A DNA stretch of 54,476 nt from an uncultured Paracoccaceae bacterium (GTDB lineage: Bacteria > Pseudomonadota > Alphaproteobacteria > Rhodobacterales > Rhodobacteraceae): NCBI GenBank assembly GCA_947500005.1, contig CANMQJ010000026.1, forward strand, positions 1 through 54,476, read 5' to 3'. The first letter of the stretch is position 1. Every line of letters begins with the position of its first letter. The notes beneath the pieces were generated by a model. The model did not search any database and was not told where the DNA came from. It saw nothing but the letters and a program-made list of their open reading frames with translations. Of the stretch, positions 42,385 to 52,000 are shown piece by piece. The position numbers and the translations under genes were made by a program.

Positions 42385-44838
42385 ATGCCCCAATCCAACC
42401 TTGCTCTTCTTGAGAACTTCCCCTGGCACGAGACGTCGCTGGGTCCGGTCGAGGATTGGCCGGCGGAGATGCGCGGCGTGATCCAGGCGATCATGGCGTC
42501 CGATTTTCCCGTGTGCACCGGCTGGGGCGAAGACACCGTTCAGATCTACAACGATGCCTACAACACGATTTTCGGGAACAAGCATCCCAAGTCTTTCGGG
42601 GCGCCTCTGAGGGATTCCTGGCCCGAGATATGGCCCTTCGTCAGCGATGCCTTGGGCCAGGTCCAAAGAACCGGCGAAGCGCTGCTGTTTCAGGACACGA
42701 TGCTGCCGCTGGCAAAGGCCGGTAGACCGGAGGAATGCTATCTCGACTTCTCCTACAGCGCGGTCAAGGATCTGAACGGGCGAATGATCGGCCTCATGTC
42801 GATCGCCACCGAGACCACCGACGCAGTCGTTGCCCGCCGGCGGCAGGGCGTCTCGGAGATCATCGCCTCCTCCCACGCCGGCGGCGGCATCGGCGCCTTT
42901 TCCGACGTGCTGCACGCGGTCCTGTCCGAGAACGAGATGGACTGTCGGGCTGGTGTGCTCTTCCGCCTGTCCCCTGAGAACGGAATGCCTGTCGATGCCG
43001 AGTGGGTCATACGAGCGGACGCACATTTTGCCAGTTCCGTCCGCCCGGTCGTCGCGGCCGCGCTTTCCGGGAAGAGCGACCGGATTGTCAGACTGCCCGG
43101 CGAGGCCCAAAGGGCCGAATTGTCGGATGAGGCGGTCGTGATCCCGATCGCGGATGGTCGCGCGCAGCTCATCGCGGCGCTTGTGCTGGCACCGGACCCA
43201 CTGGTTCCCGTCAGGCGGAGCCTCGTGCCCTTTGCGGCCCAGATATCGCGACGCATACATGGGGCGCTTCATTCCGCCGAACTTCTTGAACAGGACCTTC
43301 TGAAAGCGCGGGAACGCATGACCGAGCAGTCGGCCATGTATAAATTCCTCTTCGAAAACATCCGCGACGGGGCGATCTATACGGCCACCAGTGGCCTGCC
43401 CGAAGATGATGAAGTCATCCTCGCCATCAACAACCAGGCCGTCGAAATGCTCGGCTACGATGCGGAAGAGGCCGTCGGAATGCATCGCGCCTCTTTCTTC
43501 TTTCCCGATGACAAGAATCTCCTCGCGGCTCTCCGCGAACGCAATAGTCACGGGGTGTTCATCGGCGACCTTACATTCAGGGCAAAAGACGGCACCTCGG
43601 TCCCAGTGGAGGTCACCTCGAACATCGTCGATCTGGCGGAGGGCGAGACGCGATCCGTCACGATCCTTCGTGATCTTGCCACCAGAAGGGCCAGGGACCG
43701 CGAGCGTGAAGAGCAGATGCGAACGGAGGCGATGGCTAGCCTGACACGCGCGGTAGCTCATGACTTCAACAACCTGTTGACTGTCGTTCTGGGCAGCCTC
43801 GATCTCCTCGAGGAAACCTTGCCCGAAGACGATAGCCGCCTCAAGCTGGTCCGGAGCGCCGCGCGCGCCGCGGAAGAGGGCGGGCGTCTCACGAGTCAGC
43901 TGCTTGCCTATTCGCGTCTGACACCGACAAAGCTCCGGACGGTTCAGATTGGGGCCTTCCTGCAGGAAATCAGGCCGCTGCTCGTCTCGGCCTTGGGGGA
44001 TGCCAACCGGCTCGAAATTGATATCGACAACGGTGGTGCTTATTGCTGGGCTGACACATCTGTACTGACATCCAGCCTCATCAACCTCGTCACCAATGCA
44101 CGCCAAGCGATGGAGGGTAACGGCAATCTGACGATCACCGTATTCCTGATTCCCAAGGCGCGCGCCCACCCCTCGCATGACGCATACGATCTCGCTCACG
44201 ATGAGTACCTGGCCTTGAACGTGCGGGACAACGGCCCCGGGATTCCCGATGACATCAGGGACAAGATCTTCGAACCATTTTTTACCACCAAGGAAATCGG
44301 CGACGGCACCGGACTCGGGTTGCCGACCATTCTCGAGACGATCCGACAGATAGGCGGTGATCTCAGGCTGGCCCCCAATCGGGACGCCGGGGCGGAGTTC
44401 CAGCTTCTACTGCCACGCGCAATCGCGAGTGGTGGCGAGCGAGAGACGAGTGAGGTCTCACAAGCCGGGCGAGGCGAAGTTGTCCTTTACGTGGAGGACA
44501 ACATCTTGGTGCGTGAGCAAACGGTATTGATGCTTGACCACCTCGGGTTTGCGCCCTTGGTCGCGGAGCACGGGAGAGAGGCGCTGGAGTATGCCAAGAG
44601 CGATAGAGAGATCGACATCGTTCTCACCGATCTCGTCATGCCCGGCGGGCTGTCCGGGCGTGCCCTGGCGCGGGAACTGGCGCGAATACGCCCTGAACTC
44701 CCAGTCGTCATTACCACCGGCTACGATCCCGATGCACCTTCGGACGACGCAAGGACCGAAACTGTTCTGAAGAAGCCCTATTCGAGGGAAGAGCTCGCCA
44801 AAGCACTGGTCCAAAATCTGGCCGTGAACAGGCTGTAG
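42385..44838 (+). CDS. PAS hybrid sensor histidine kinase with receiver domain
   Basis: An 817-residue soluble hybrid kinase. The N-terminal ~150 residues (PWHETSLGPVEDWPAEMRGVI, then GWGEDTVQIYNDAYNTIFG) form the PAS-like module common in alphaproteobacterial and Bacteroidetes sensor kinases. A second regulatory segment covers ~160-310 and a PAS domain ~315-435. The HisKA box has H459 in AVAHDFNNLLTVVLGSLDLL, very like that of the preceding kinase. ATPase motifs are LVTNARQAMEGNG, DNGPGIPDDIRDKIFEPFFTT and GTGLGLPTI. The receiver carries D749 in VLTDLVMPGG. AAAGGGA precedes ATG 42385. It lies 133 bp after the larger kinase and may form a phosphorelay with it. Confidence 0.92.
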   Translation: MPQSNLALLENFPWHETSLGPVEDWPAEMRGVIQAIMASDFPVCTGWGEDTVQIYNDAYNTIFGNKHPKSFGAPLRDSWPEIWPFVSDALGQVQRTGEALLFQDTMLPLAKAGRPEECYLDFSYSAVKDLNGRMIGLMSIATETTDAVVARRRQGVSEIIASSHAGGGIGAFSDVLHAVLSENEMDCRAGVLFRLSPENGMPVDAEWVIRADAHFASSVRPVVAAALSGKSDRIVRLPGEAQRAELSDEAVVIPIADGRAQLIAALVLAPDPLVPVRRSLVPFAAQISRRIHGALHSAELLEQDLLKARERMTEQSAMYKFLFENIRDGAIYTATSGLPEDDEVILAINNQAVEMLGYDAEEAVGMHRASFFFPDDKNLLAALRERNSHGVFIGDLTFRAKDGTSVPVEVTSNIVDLAEGETRSVTILRDLATRRARDREREEQMRTEAMASLTRAVAHDFNNLLTVVLGSLDLLEETLPEDDSRLKLVRSAARAAEEGGRLTSQLLAYSRLTPTKLRTVQIGAFLQEIRPLLVSALGDANRLEIDIDNGGAYCWADTSVLTSSLINLVTNARQAMEGNGNLTITVFLIPKARAHPSHDAYDLAHDEYLALNVRDNGPGIPDDIRDKIFEPFFTTKEIGDGTGLGLPTILETIRQIGGDLRLAPNRDAGAEFQLLLPRAIASGGERETSEVSQAGRGEVVLYVEDNILVREQTVLMLDHLGFAPLVAEHGREALEYAKSDREIDIVLTDLVMPGGLSGRALARELARIRPELPVVITTGYDPDAPSDDARTETVLKKPYSREELAKALVQNLAVNRL

Positions 44839-45141
44839 TAGGAAAGGCGATTGGAAGCCGACTTTTGACCGAGACGCGGCGAGCGACTGGAACCCTGAAG
44901 GTTCTATGATTGCGGCTTTGTCAGGCGAGGGACCTGTCCGTACGTCCGGGGTGTTTGAGGTCACTGCGAACTGACCCAGCAGCGGTCTGATCGGGATTGC
45001 CAAGTTGCTGGCGTTTGCTTGAGAAATGGTAAGACCGTATGTCCTTCTGCGGCTGGCCCGTGGCGGGATGGTTCGCCCCACACTGGCGGCTGTGAACGAG
45101 GGTTGCTCGGAGCGCAGGGCCTCAAGCCAGGAGGACGAACC
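44839..45141. other. Noncoding stretch upstream of the IS110-type transposase
   Basis: 303 bases with no supportable gene. The 3' part, ending in GGAGGACGAACC before ATG 45142, belongs to the left end of the IS110-family element. The exact element boundary is not visible. Confidence 0.45.
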
Positions 45142-46254
45142 ATGGGCGAGAATAGCGAAGTTTTCATCTGATTGGATGTCTCGAAGAACAGCCATGCCGT
45201 GGCGGTGGCGGAGAGTGGCCGGGACGGCGAAGTCAGGTCCCTTGGCGAGATCGGATCGGATGCGGCCTCCGTCCGTCGTCTCGTGCGCAAGCTGGAGGGC
45301 CGGCACACGCGCCTGCGGTTTTGCGACGAGGCGGGGTCGACCGGTTACGGCCTGACACGGCAGATCGAAGCGCTCGGGCATGATTGCGCGGTGATCGCGC
45401 CGTCGCTGATCCCGCGACGGCGCGGCGAGCGAGTGAAGACGAACCGTCGCGATGCCGTGAAATTGGCGCGTCTGTTCCGTGCGGGCGAACTCACGGAGAT
45501 CTGGACACCCGACGAGACCCACGAGGCCATCCGCGATCTGGTGCGCGCCCGCGCGACGGCGGTGAAGGACCGGACCCGCAAGCGCCAGGAGATCCGGGCG
45601 TTCCTGTTGCGGAACGGCCGGGTTTATTCCGGCAAGAAGGCCTGGGGGACGAAATACTTCAAGTGGCTCCATGACCTCAGCTTCGCCTCTCGCGCGCAGA
45701 TCGCGGTCCTGCACGAGATGATCATCGCCGAGACGCAGTGACGCGAGCGCGTGGCGCCGCTGGAGACAGCGATCGAGGATGCGCTTCTCGACTGGCCTCT
45801 GGCGCCGGCGGTGAAGCCTCTCCAGGCGTTGCGCGGCGTCGGGTTGATCGCCGCGGTCATCTTCATGGTCGAGGTGGGTGACATCCGCCGGTTCGAGTCG
45901 CCCCGGCAGCTGATGGCCTATCTGGGCCTCGTGCCCTCCAAGCGCTCGACAGGCGATACCGTTCGGCGTGGCGGCATCACCAAGACCGGCAACGCGCGCG
46001 TGCGTCGGACGCTGGCCGAAAGCGCATGGACGTATCGTTACCCCGCCCGCGTCGGGAAGAAGGCCTACTTCGCGACGCGTGACATGCCCGAAGAAGTCAG
46101 GGAGACGGCATGGAAAGCGCAGGCGCGCCTGACGAGACGATACCGCGCTTTGATCGCGCGGGGCAAACGCAGCACCGTGGCCATCACTGCGGTGGCGCGG
46201 GAACTCGCCGGCTTCATGTGGGCCATCGCCCGAATGGAACCGATGGAGGTGTGA
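45142..46254 (+). pseudogene. IS110-family transposase with two nonsense codons
   Basis: From ATG 45142, with GGAGGA upstream, the protein reads MGENSEVFI and then TGA at 45169-45171, followed immediately by LDVSKNSHAVAV, the first catalytic region of IS110 transposases. The frame stays open through VKTNRRDAVKLARL to a second TGA at 45739-45741. It then runs to 46254 (LQALRGVGLIAAVIFMVEVGD, then the Transposase_20 tail). All in one phase, so two point mutations (probably Gly and Trp codons) inactivate it. It is a different IS110 subgroup from the element at 33613-34979. Confidence 0.85.
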
Positions 46255-46595
46255 TCCGGAGACAGCCAGATCCATACATCACGCGCATGGCGGCGGGGAC
46301 GCGGCAACGACAGGGGAACTCCCGTGAGCGCTTTGTCGCCGGCAAAGCCGACGCCCGTTGTAAGAGAGGACCAGCCCCGGACGAATACATGGACATGCGG
46401 TTCCGACCCGCGCATCAGAGCTTGTTCACCAACGTCCCGGGCCGCGTCCCCACCCCCGTGCGCACTATCCCTTCGAGGCCGGAGCTTCCCAGCGTCCGAC
46501 GATGCCGCTCGTCTCGACACTTGACGAAGGACATCAGAGCGCGACGCCGCCCCCCTCCTGGCGCCGACCATTTGTTGTGAGCATTCTCCGTTCGC
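46255..46595. other. Noncoding right part of the IS110-type element
   Basis: About 340 bases downstream of the dead transposase carry no convincing gene. The stretch near 46300-46375, with GGGGAACTCCCGTGAGCG and CCGGCAAAGCCGACGCCCG, looks like structured noncoding sequence that follows such transposases in related bacteria. It could be a guide-RNA region. The IS66 remnant begins close to 46580. Confidence 0.4.
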
Positions 46596-47052
46596 ATGAG
46601 CGTTGGAGGTGTTGGCTTGGGGCGAGACGGGAAAATGGGTCTCCATTTGGACGGCCGTTCGGATGGCGGGGTTTCGCGGCTGGAAGTGGTCGAGAGGCCG
46701 ACCGGACGTCGGCGACGCACGAAGGCGGAGCGCGCGAATTGCGGCGGAGAGCCTGGTGCCAGGAGGTTCGGTGAGCGATCTCGCGCGGCGGCACTGGACG
46801 ACGCGCTGGCGGGTTCATGACCGGCGGAGGAAGCTACGCGACGGGCAGCTTGTCGTGCCCGAGAGCGTGGCGGCCCTGCCGATGTTTGCGGAACTGGTCG
46901 TCGAGGGTGCCGCAGAGGAGATGTCGGCAGAGACGGAGGCCACCACCGGCGTGGAGATCGTTGTGGGTGATGTCGTGATCCGTGTCAGCGCCCATGCCGA
47001 TGAGATTCTGTTTGCGCGGTCGATCCGGACGGCGCGGATGGCGGCATCTTGA
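46596..47052 (+). pseudogene. IS66-family TnpA (OrfA) with a frameshift
   Basis: The first part reads RLEVVERPTGRRRRTKAERA in the frame of 46596. A one-base shift near 46733 moves to the frame with RIAAESLVPGGSVSDLARRH. This continues to VGVEIVVGDVVIRV-like residues (TTGVEIVVGDVVIRVSAHAD) and stops at 47052. These are the helix-turn-helix and C-terminal signatures of the small IS66 accessory protein. The frameshift makes it a relic. Confidence 0.78.
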
Positions 47053-47243
47053 TGTTCGGTCAGAGAGGGTCGGTAGGGGTCTACGTGGCGGCGCGGCCGG
47101 TGGATTTCTTCAAGGGGATCGACGGCATGGCGCTGGCGGTGCAGGAGATGTTCGGGCTCGATCCGTTCTGCGGGGCGGTCTTCGCCTTCCGGGCGACGCG
47201 GGCAGATCGTATCAAGATGCGGGTCTGGGGCTCGAGCGCGTGA
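47049..47243 (+). pseudogene. IS66-family TnpB (OrfB), truncated
   Basis: The frame starting at 47049 overlaps the tnpA end by four bases as in intact IS66 elements. It reads VGVYVAARPVDFFKGIDGMALAVQ and GAVFAFRATRADRIKMRVWG, the first ~60 residues of the TnpB ('IS66 Orf2') protein. The rest, and the large TnpC transposase, are missing. Sequence switches to an IS6 relic at about 47240. Confidence 0.78.
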
Positions 47244-47244
47244 T

Positions 47245-47370
47245 GGAGCCCGCCAGTAGCCATCGGTGTCGCTGAGAGCGAAACGATGGTAATCCCAAAA
47301 CCGCATAGGCAATGATGTCACGGGGGAAACGAAAGCCCTTCAGGCGCGGCAGTGTCAATGGCACCTTCAT
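47245..47370 (-). pseudogene. IS6-family transposase, N-terminal relic
   Basis: From ATG 47370 the minus strand reads MKVPLTLPRLKGFRFPRDII followed by AYAV, then a frameshift to WDYHRFALSDTDGYW. This is the same IS6 subgroup as the relic at 32985-33459. Both share the outer-end sequence AACAACTTGGCAAT about 30 bases before the start. Only ~40 codons remain. The ~130 bases from 47371 to 47500 hold the element end and no gene. Confidence 0.72.
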
Positions 47371-47500
47371 CCAGCCGCTCTCACCGGGCGAGTGCCGGCC
47401 AACAACTTGGCAATCCCCGGCCGTCAGTTCACGCGCCACTCGCCGCCGCAACGCTGACGGATTGCCTGCCCTGGATGCATTTCGGCGGCCCGCCCGATTA

Positions 47501-48325
47501 TCAAGCCTCGGGGTCGGTCCCCCCGTCATCCTCAGGCTGGATCAAGGCCATGGCTCGGGTGGCGGCCGCGACTCGGCTGCTGACGCCAAGAAGCCGCAAC
47601 ACGGCGGACATGTGAAATTTGATCGTACCCTCGCTCAGATCCAGCTCACGCGCCATTGCCTTGTTCGAGTAGCCCTTTATCAGCAGCTTCACGATCTCGC
47701 GCTGGCGAGGGGTGCACCGCAAGGTTCCGACCCGTTTTTCGTCTTCCACTCCGGCACCTGCATCGCCTGTCTTCGCCTTCACGGCATCCCTGACGATGAC
47801 GCTTGCTTGCGCGTCTTCTTCTGCGATCGATGCGGTCGGACTGAAGTGCATGTGCGATTGACCGGCTGTCTTGTCAGGCAAGAACGGCGGAACGTAGACG
47901 TCGCCATTGCAGACGACATCTATCGCCCGTGAAAGTTCCTGTACCCCCATGCCCTTGTGGACATAACCATGCGAGCCGATGCTCAGGGCGCTCAGGATGT
48001 CTTCGCAGCGTTGCGAAGCGGACACCACCACCAACCGCATGTTCGGAAATTCCCCTCGTAGGGCCGAGAGGTCCACCCAGTTGTCCATGCCCACCATGTT
48101 GAGGTCGAACAATCCCAGAGTGATGTCGGATGTCTGCGTCAATTCTTCGACGGCGTCGTCGAGCGATGGACACTCGATCACGGTCTTGAAGTGGTTGCGT
48201 TCGCGCAGCAAAGCGCACAAGGCGACGCGAAAGAACTCGTCGTCATCTGCGATCAAAACGTGACCGGGGTCGTGCTGCGAGCTACCATTCAGAGTGAATG
48301 ATCCTCTTCGAATAAAGTCGCTCAT
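47501..48325 (-). CDS. NarL/FixJ-type response regulator
   Basis: A 274-residue two-component regulator. Receiver domain at ~20-140: acidic pocket DDD at 27-29, phospho-acceptor D74 in GLFDLNMVGM, and K124 in YVHKGMG. A linker of ~60 residues follows, then a LuxR-type helix-turn-helix at ~205-262 (TPRQREIVKLLIKGYSNKAMARELDLSEGTIKFHM). ATG 48325. It is transcribed away from the RTX gene at 49010. No kinase is adjacent, but several are encoded 3-12 kb upstream across the IS debris. It is a candidate regulator of the RTX protein; that is inference from position only. Confidence 0.92.
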   Translation of the reverse strand: MSDFIRRGSFTLNGSSQHDPGHVLIADDDEFFRVALCALLRERNHFKTVIECPSLDDAVEELTQTSDITLGLFDLNMVGMDNWVDLSALRGEFPNMRLVVVSASQRCEDILSALSIGSHGYVHKGMGVQELSRAIDVVCNGDVYVPPFLPDKTAGQSHMHFSPTASIAEEDAQASVIVRDAVKAKTGDAGAGVEDEKRVGTLRCTPRQREIVKLLIKGYSNKAMARELDLSEGTIKFHMSAVLRLLGVSSRVAAATRAMALIQPEDDGGTDPEA

Positions 48326-48639
48326 TCTCTTTCAAAAAATTTAACAGATAGTGGTGTTTGCCTCAATAGCACTGCCCGAAAGTATTTCTCTCAGCCATCA
48401 CTCTGGCTGCAACTGTCATCTACTGGCCCTGAAACTAAACGAGATGCTGTAACTGGCCCGCGCCGTACACTGCCCGTGACAGCTTGCAAGATCAAGGGCA
48501 AGCTGTCGCCCTTCCCGTATCGGATCCAGAAGGAGTGTTGCGAGATGAGACTGTTTGTAGGATTGGAGCGTGTCGCTGGCGAAGACCGCGATCTGCGTGA
48601 TCCGCGAGCATGGATAGATCTTGAAAGAGACGCGGATTG

Positions 48640-48790
48640 CCAGCGAACCGGGCGCGGGACAATGACACCTGTGCGAGCCGAGAAAGCATTGATGGCGGTG
48701 ATAGGAGGCCTACATCCACGTCGTCTCCACCCGCGCCGTTGACGATCTGGTGCGTGCCATGGGTCTGACGGGCACGCACCAGGGCCAGCG
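48640..48790 (+). pseudogene. IS256-family transposase relic, N-terminal part
   Basis: Readable in two phases: RAEKALMAVI, then after a small shift EAYIHVVSTRAVDDLVRAMG and LTGT. This matches the stretch in IS256 transposases before the first catalytic region. Sequence on both sides is not conserved. The flanking noncoding DNA (48326-48640 and 48790-49009) shows no gene that I can support; 48326-48400 should hold the response-regulator promoter, and it is AT-rich. Confidence 0.65.
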
Positions 48791-49009
48791 GCAAACATCG
48801 GGGTCGAAACAGTTCAGACTTAGGCGCCCCAGACGCTACGATACCGCCCCCTATCCGCTTCTGGTAAATTTGCCCTGACAGGGCTTACTGGAGTGTCTCG
48901 TCGATAGCGACGCGTAGCTTACGTGTGGTAAGGTGCTTTCGTATTTCCGTGGCGGAATGGCCGACGAGAAACTCGCGACCGCCTCATCTTCGAGACAAGG
49001 GATTGAACG

Positions 49010-52000
49010 ATGGCAGCCGGACCCGAGCTTCTTGATTACCGAACCAACTTGGCTCACACCCGCTCCAATGTCAGCGACCTGCGCGGCGAGGTCGAGGGCA
49101 TGCTGGACGCGGTGGAGATCGCCCGAGAAGCGCTGGAGGCCGCAGGCTATGTCGAGGAACAGGCCAACGAATTCCTGCGCACCACCCGGTCGATGCAATT
49201 CAGCCTCAAGGTGCTGGAAAAGGTCGGCCCGATGAAGGCGGTCGCCAAGGTGATGGATTCGGTGCTGGACCGGCTGGAGAGCGCCGCCATCCGCATTCGC
49301 GACAAGGCCCGCGAGATCGACCAGCGCATCGAGCGGTCCGGTTGGCCGGACCGGCTGGAGGATGCCGAGGACCGGCTCGAGGATTTCGACGAACGGCTGG
49401 AGACCGCCAACGCCCGGCTGCAGGTCGAGGTCAACCGCGCCAGCAACATGATCCTCGTCTTCGATTTCGTCGGTGGCCCTCTGAACCCGCTGGCCGGCGG
49501 AGTCGACACGACCGTCACGCCGATCAACAGCGCAATGGAACGGCTGAATGGCGTCTACGATTCCATCGAGGCTGAGCTCGACGGATTCCGCAACCAGTTC
49601 AACTCCGCGCTGTTTTCGCCGGTCAACCGTGTGGCATCGGCCTTCTCGCAGATCAACGATTCGCTGGACTTCCTGTCGGGCCCGCTGAACGCCGCCTACA
49701 ATGCGCTCAAACCGTTGGAGCCGGTGCTGGATGCGGCGGGCTTCATCTACAATATTACCGTGGGGCCGGTGGTGGACTGGGTTATCGACAGCCTCGGCAT
49801 CACGAGAATTCTCGACCGCATCGCCGACCGTATCGCCGACCTGATCCCCGGCGCCAACGCGCTGGACCTGATCGAAGCCCGCATCGACGGCGCCTTTGCC
49901 GAGGTCGACGATTTCCTCGGCAATGTGGGCTGGAACACCGACCTGTCAGGGTTCATCGACGACCTGAGCGACGACATCTTCGATCTGCTGGACGGCGACG
50001 CCACCGGCGACATCCGCGGCGGCACGCCACAGGACGACACACTGGTTGGCCAGAACACAGCGGATGTGCTCGATCCCGGCGAAGGCAATGACATGGTTCA
50101 GGCCAATGGCGGCGACGACATCATTTTCGCCAGCGTCGGCGACGATACGGTCTTCGGTGGCCCCGGAACCGACCGGCTGGTCTTCGAGGAAAACTTCCTG
50201 GATTTCAAATATGCCCGTCCCGCAGAAGACGGCCCGATGGTGTTCCTGCACGAAGGCGGGGGGCGCCAGGGGATCGAGGTCGCGCATGACGTCGAGATCT
50301 TCGTCTTCCGCGATGTGCAACTGACACAGAACCAGCTTCTCAATTCCGTGTTCCGGGTGACGCAATCGCCGTTTACTGGCACCGAGGGCGGAGATTTCAT
50401 CTATGCTGCGGTGAATGGCATGGCAGCCTTCGGGCTGGGCGGGGACGACCGGTTCACCGGCTCCAATGGCGCGGATTCCCTCACGGGCGGCGAAGGCAAC
50501 GACGCCTTCGTCACCCTGCTGGGCGCCGACACGGTGAACGGCGGCAACGGGTCCGACACTTGGGTCTATGGCGAAAACGACTCCTCCGGGAATTCTTTCA
50601 CCACCGTCGATCTGATCACCGGCCTGACCTGGGATGGCTCGGACCGAGACACGCTGATCAGCATCGAGAATGCCGAGATGTACGATGGTCGCGACATTGA
50701 CTTTCGCGGCAACGCCTCTGGCAACCGCTTCGTCGGCAACTCAGGCCGCGACTTCATCGACGGGCGTGAGGGCAATGACATCATCTACGGCGGCGGCGGC
50801 CGCGACCTGCTGATCGGCGGGCTTGGCGGCGACACCGTCTCGGGTGGCGAGGACAGCGACATTCTGGTCGCCGGCGGCCCAGTGCTGGCCGGTCGCGGCG
50901 ACGTCTATGACGGCAACGAGGGCTTCGACACGCTGTTCTACTCGCGCGAATACAACAACTACGACGTTGGGCGCGATCACAGCCAGAGCCGAATCGAGTC
51001 CCAGGACGCTTCCGGTCCGCTGAACGTTTTCGCCGATACCGGGATCGTACGGCGCCTGAACGACACGCGCGACCAGGTGCTGGCCACAGACACGTTCCAG
51101 AACATCCAGACCCTCGTCGGCTCGGACATGGACGATTTCATGGTCGGGCGCCCGGCCGACGACAACGACCGTTTCTTCATCGATGGCGGCGGCGGCAATG
51201 ACACGATCCGGTCCGAAGGCTCGACCGAGGCGCTTGGCGGCACCGGTGACGACCTTATCTTCGCCACCGGCGACGGCGGCTCCTTCGACGGCGGGAGTGG
51301 CGAGGACACGTTGGATGCCCGGCTGATCGACGATGCCCGCTGGTCGATCCGTCTTTCCGGAGCCATCGGCAGCCGCATCAGTGCGGCGATCGCCGACGAA
51401 ACCGGCGATCTGGGGTCTTCCTCGGCCGACGGCTCGACGACGACCACGGCCTGGGCCCGCGGCAACCTGAGCAGCATGGAGTTCATCTATCTGGGCGACT
51501 TCGCCGACGAGGTCTACCTGGAGGGCAACGACCGCGTCACCGTTTTTGGCGGCGACGGAGAGGATCGGTTGATCCGGGCCTCCTCGAACGATGGCAGTTC
51601 CGAGGCGGCGCTTTATGGCGAGGGAGGCGATGATTTCCTGCAACTCAATCTCGAAGGCAAAATCCATGGCGGCCTCGGCGACGACCATCTGAACGTGCGG
51701 GCCTCCGGCTCCGGCCACGTGGTAAATGGCAATGAGGGCGACGACTACATCTTCGTCGGTCGGATGGAGGGAACCGTCAACGGCGGCGTCGGCCACGACA
51801 CTCTGGCGCTGGCGGCAAATTCACGGCTGGTCAGCCAGGTTCTGGTAAACCTGCGCAGCGGAGAGTTGGCGACCCCGGGCGACATCAACGGCATCGAGGC
51901 CACGGTCTTCGGCATCGAGGAGGTCATCGGGGACACCGAAATCTCCGACCGCATCGTCGGACGCGACGAGGGCGAGCGGTTCATCGGCCTGGGCGGCAAC

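Noticed and set aside
45169..45741. TGA codons read as selenocysteine or tryptophan
   Set aside because: No selenocysteine element seen, other genes here use TGA as stop, and the gene is a transposase.
42175..46275. Two long minus-strand frames opposite the second kinase and the IS110 gene
   Set aside because: Mirror frames of high-GC coding DNA with no conserved motifs.
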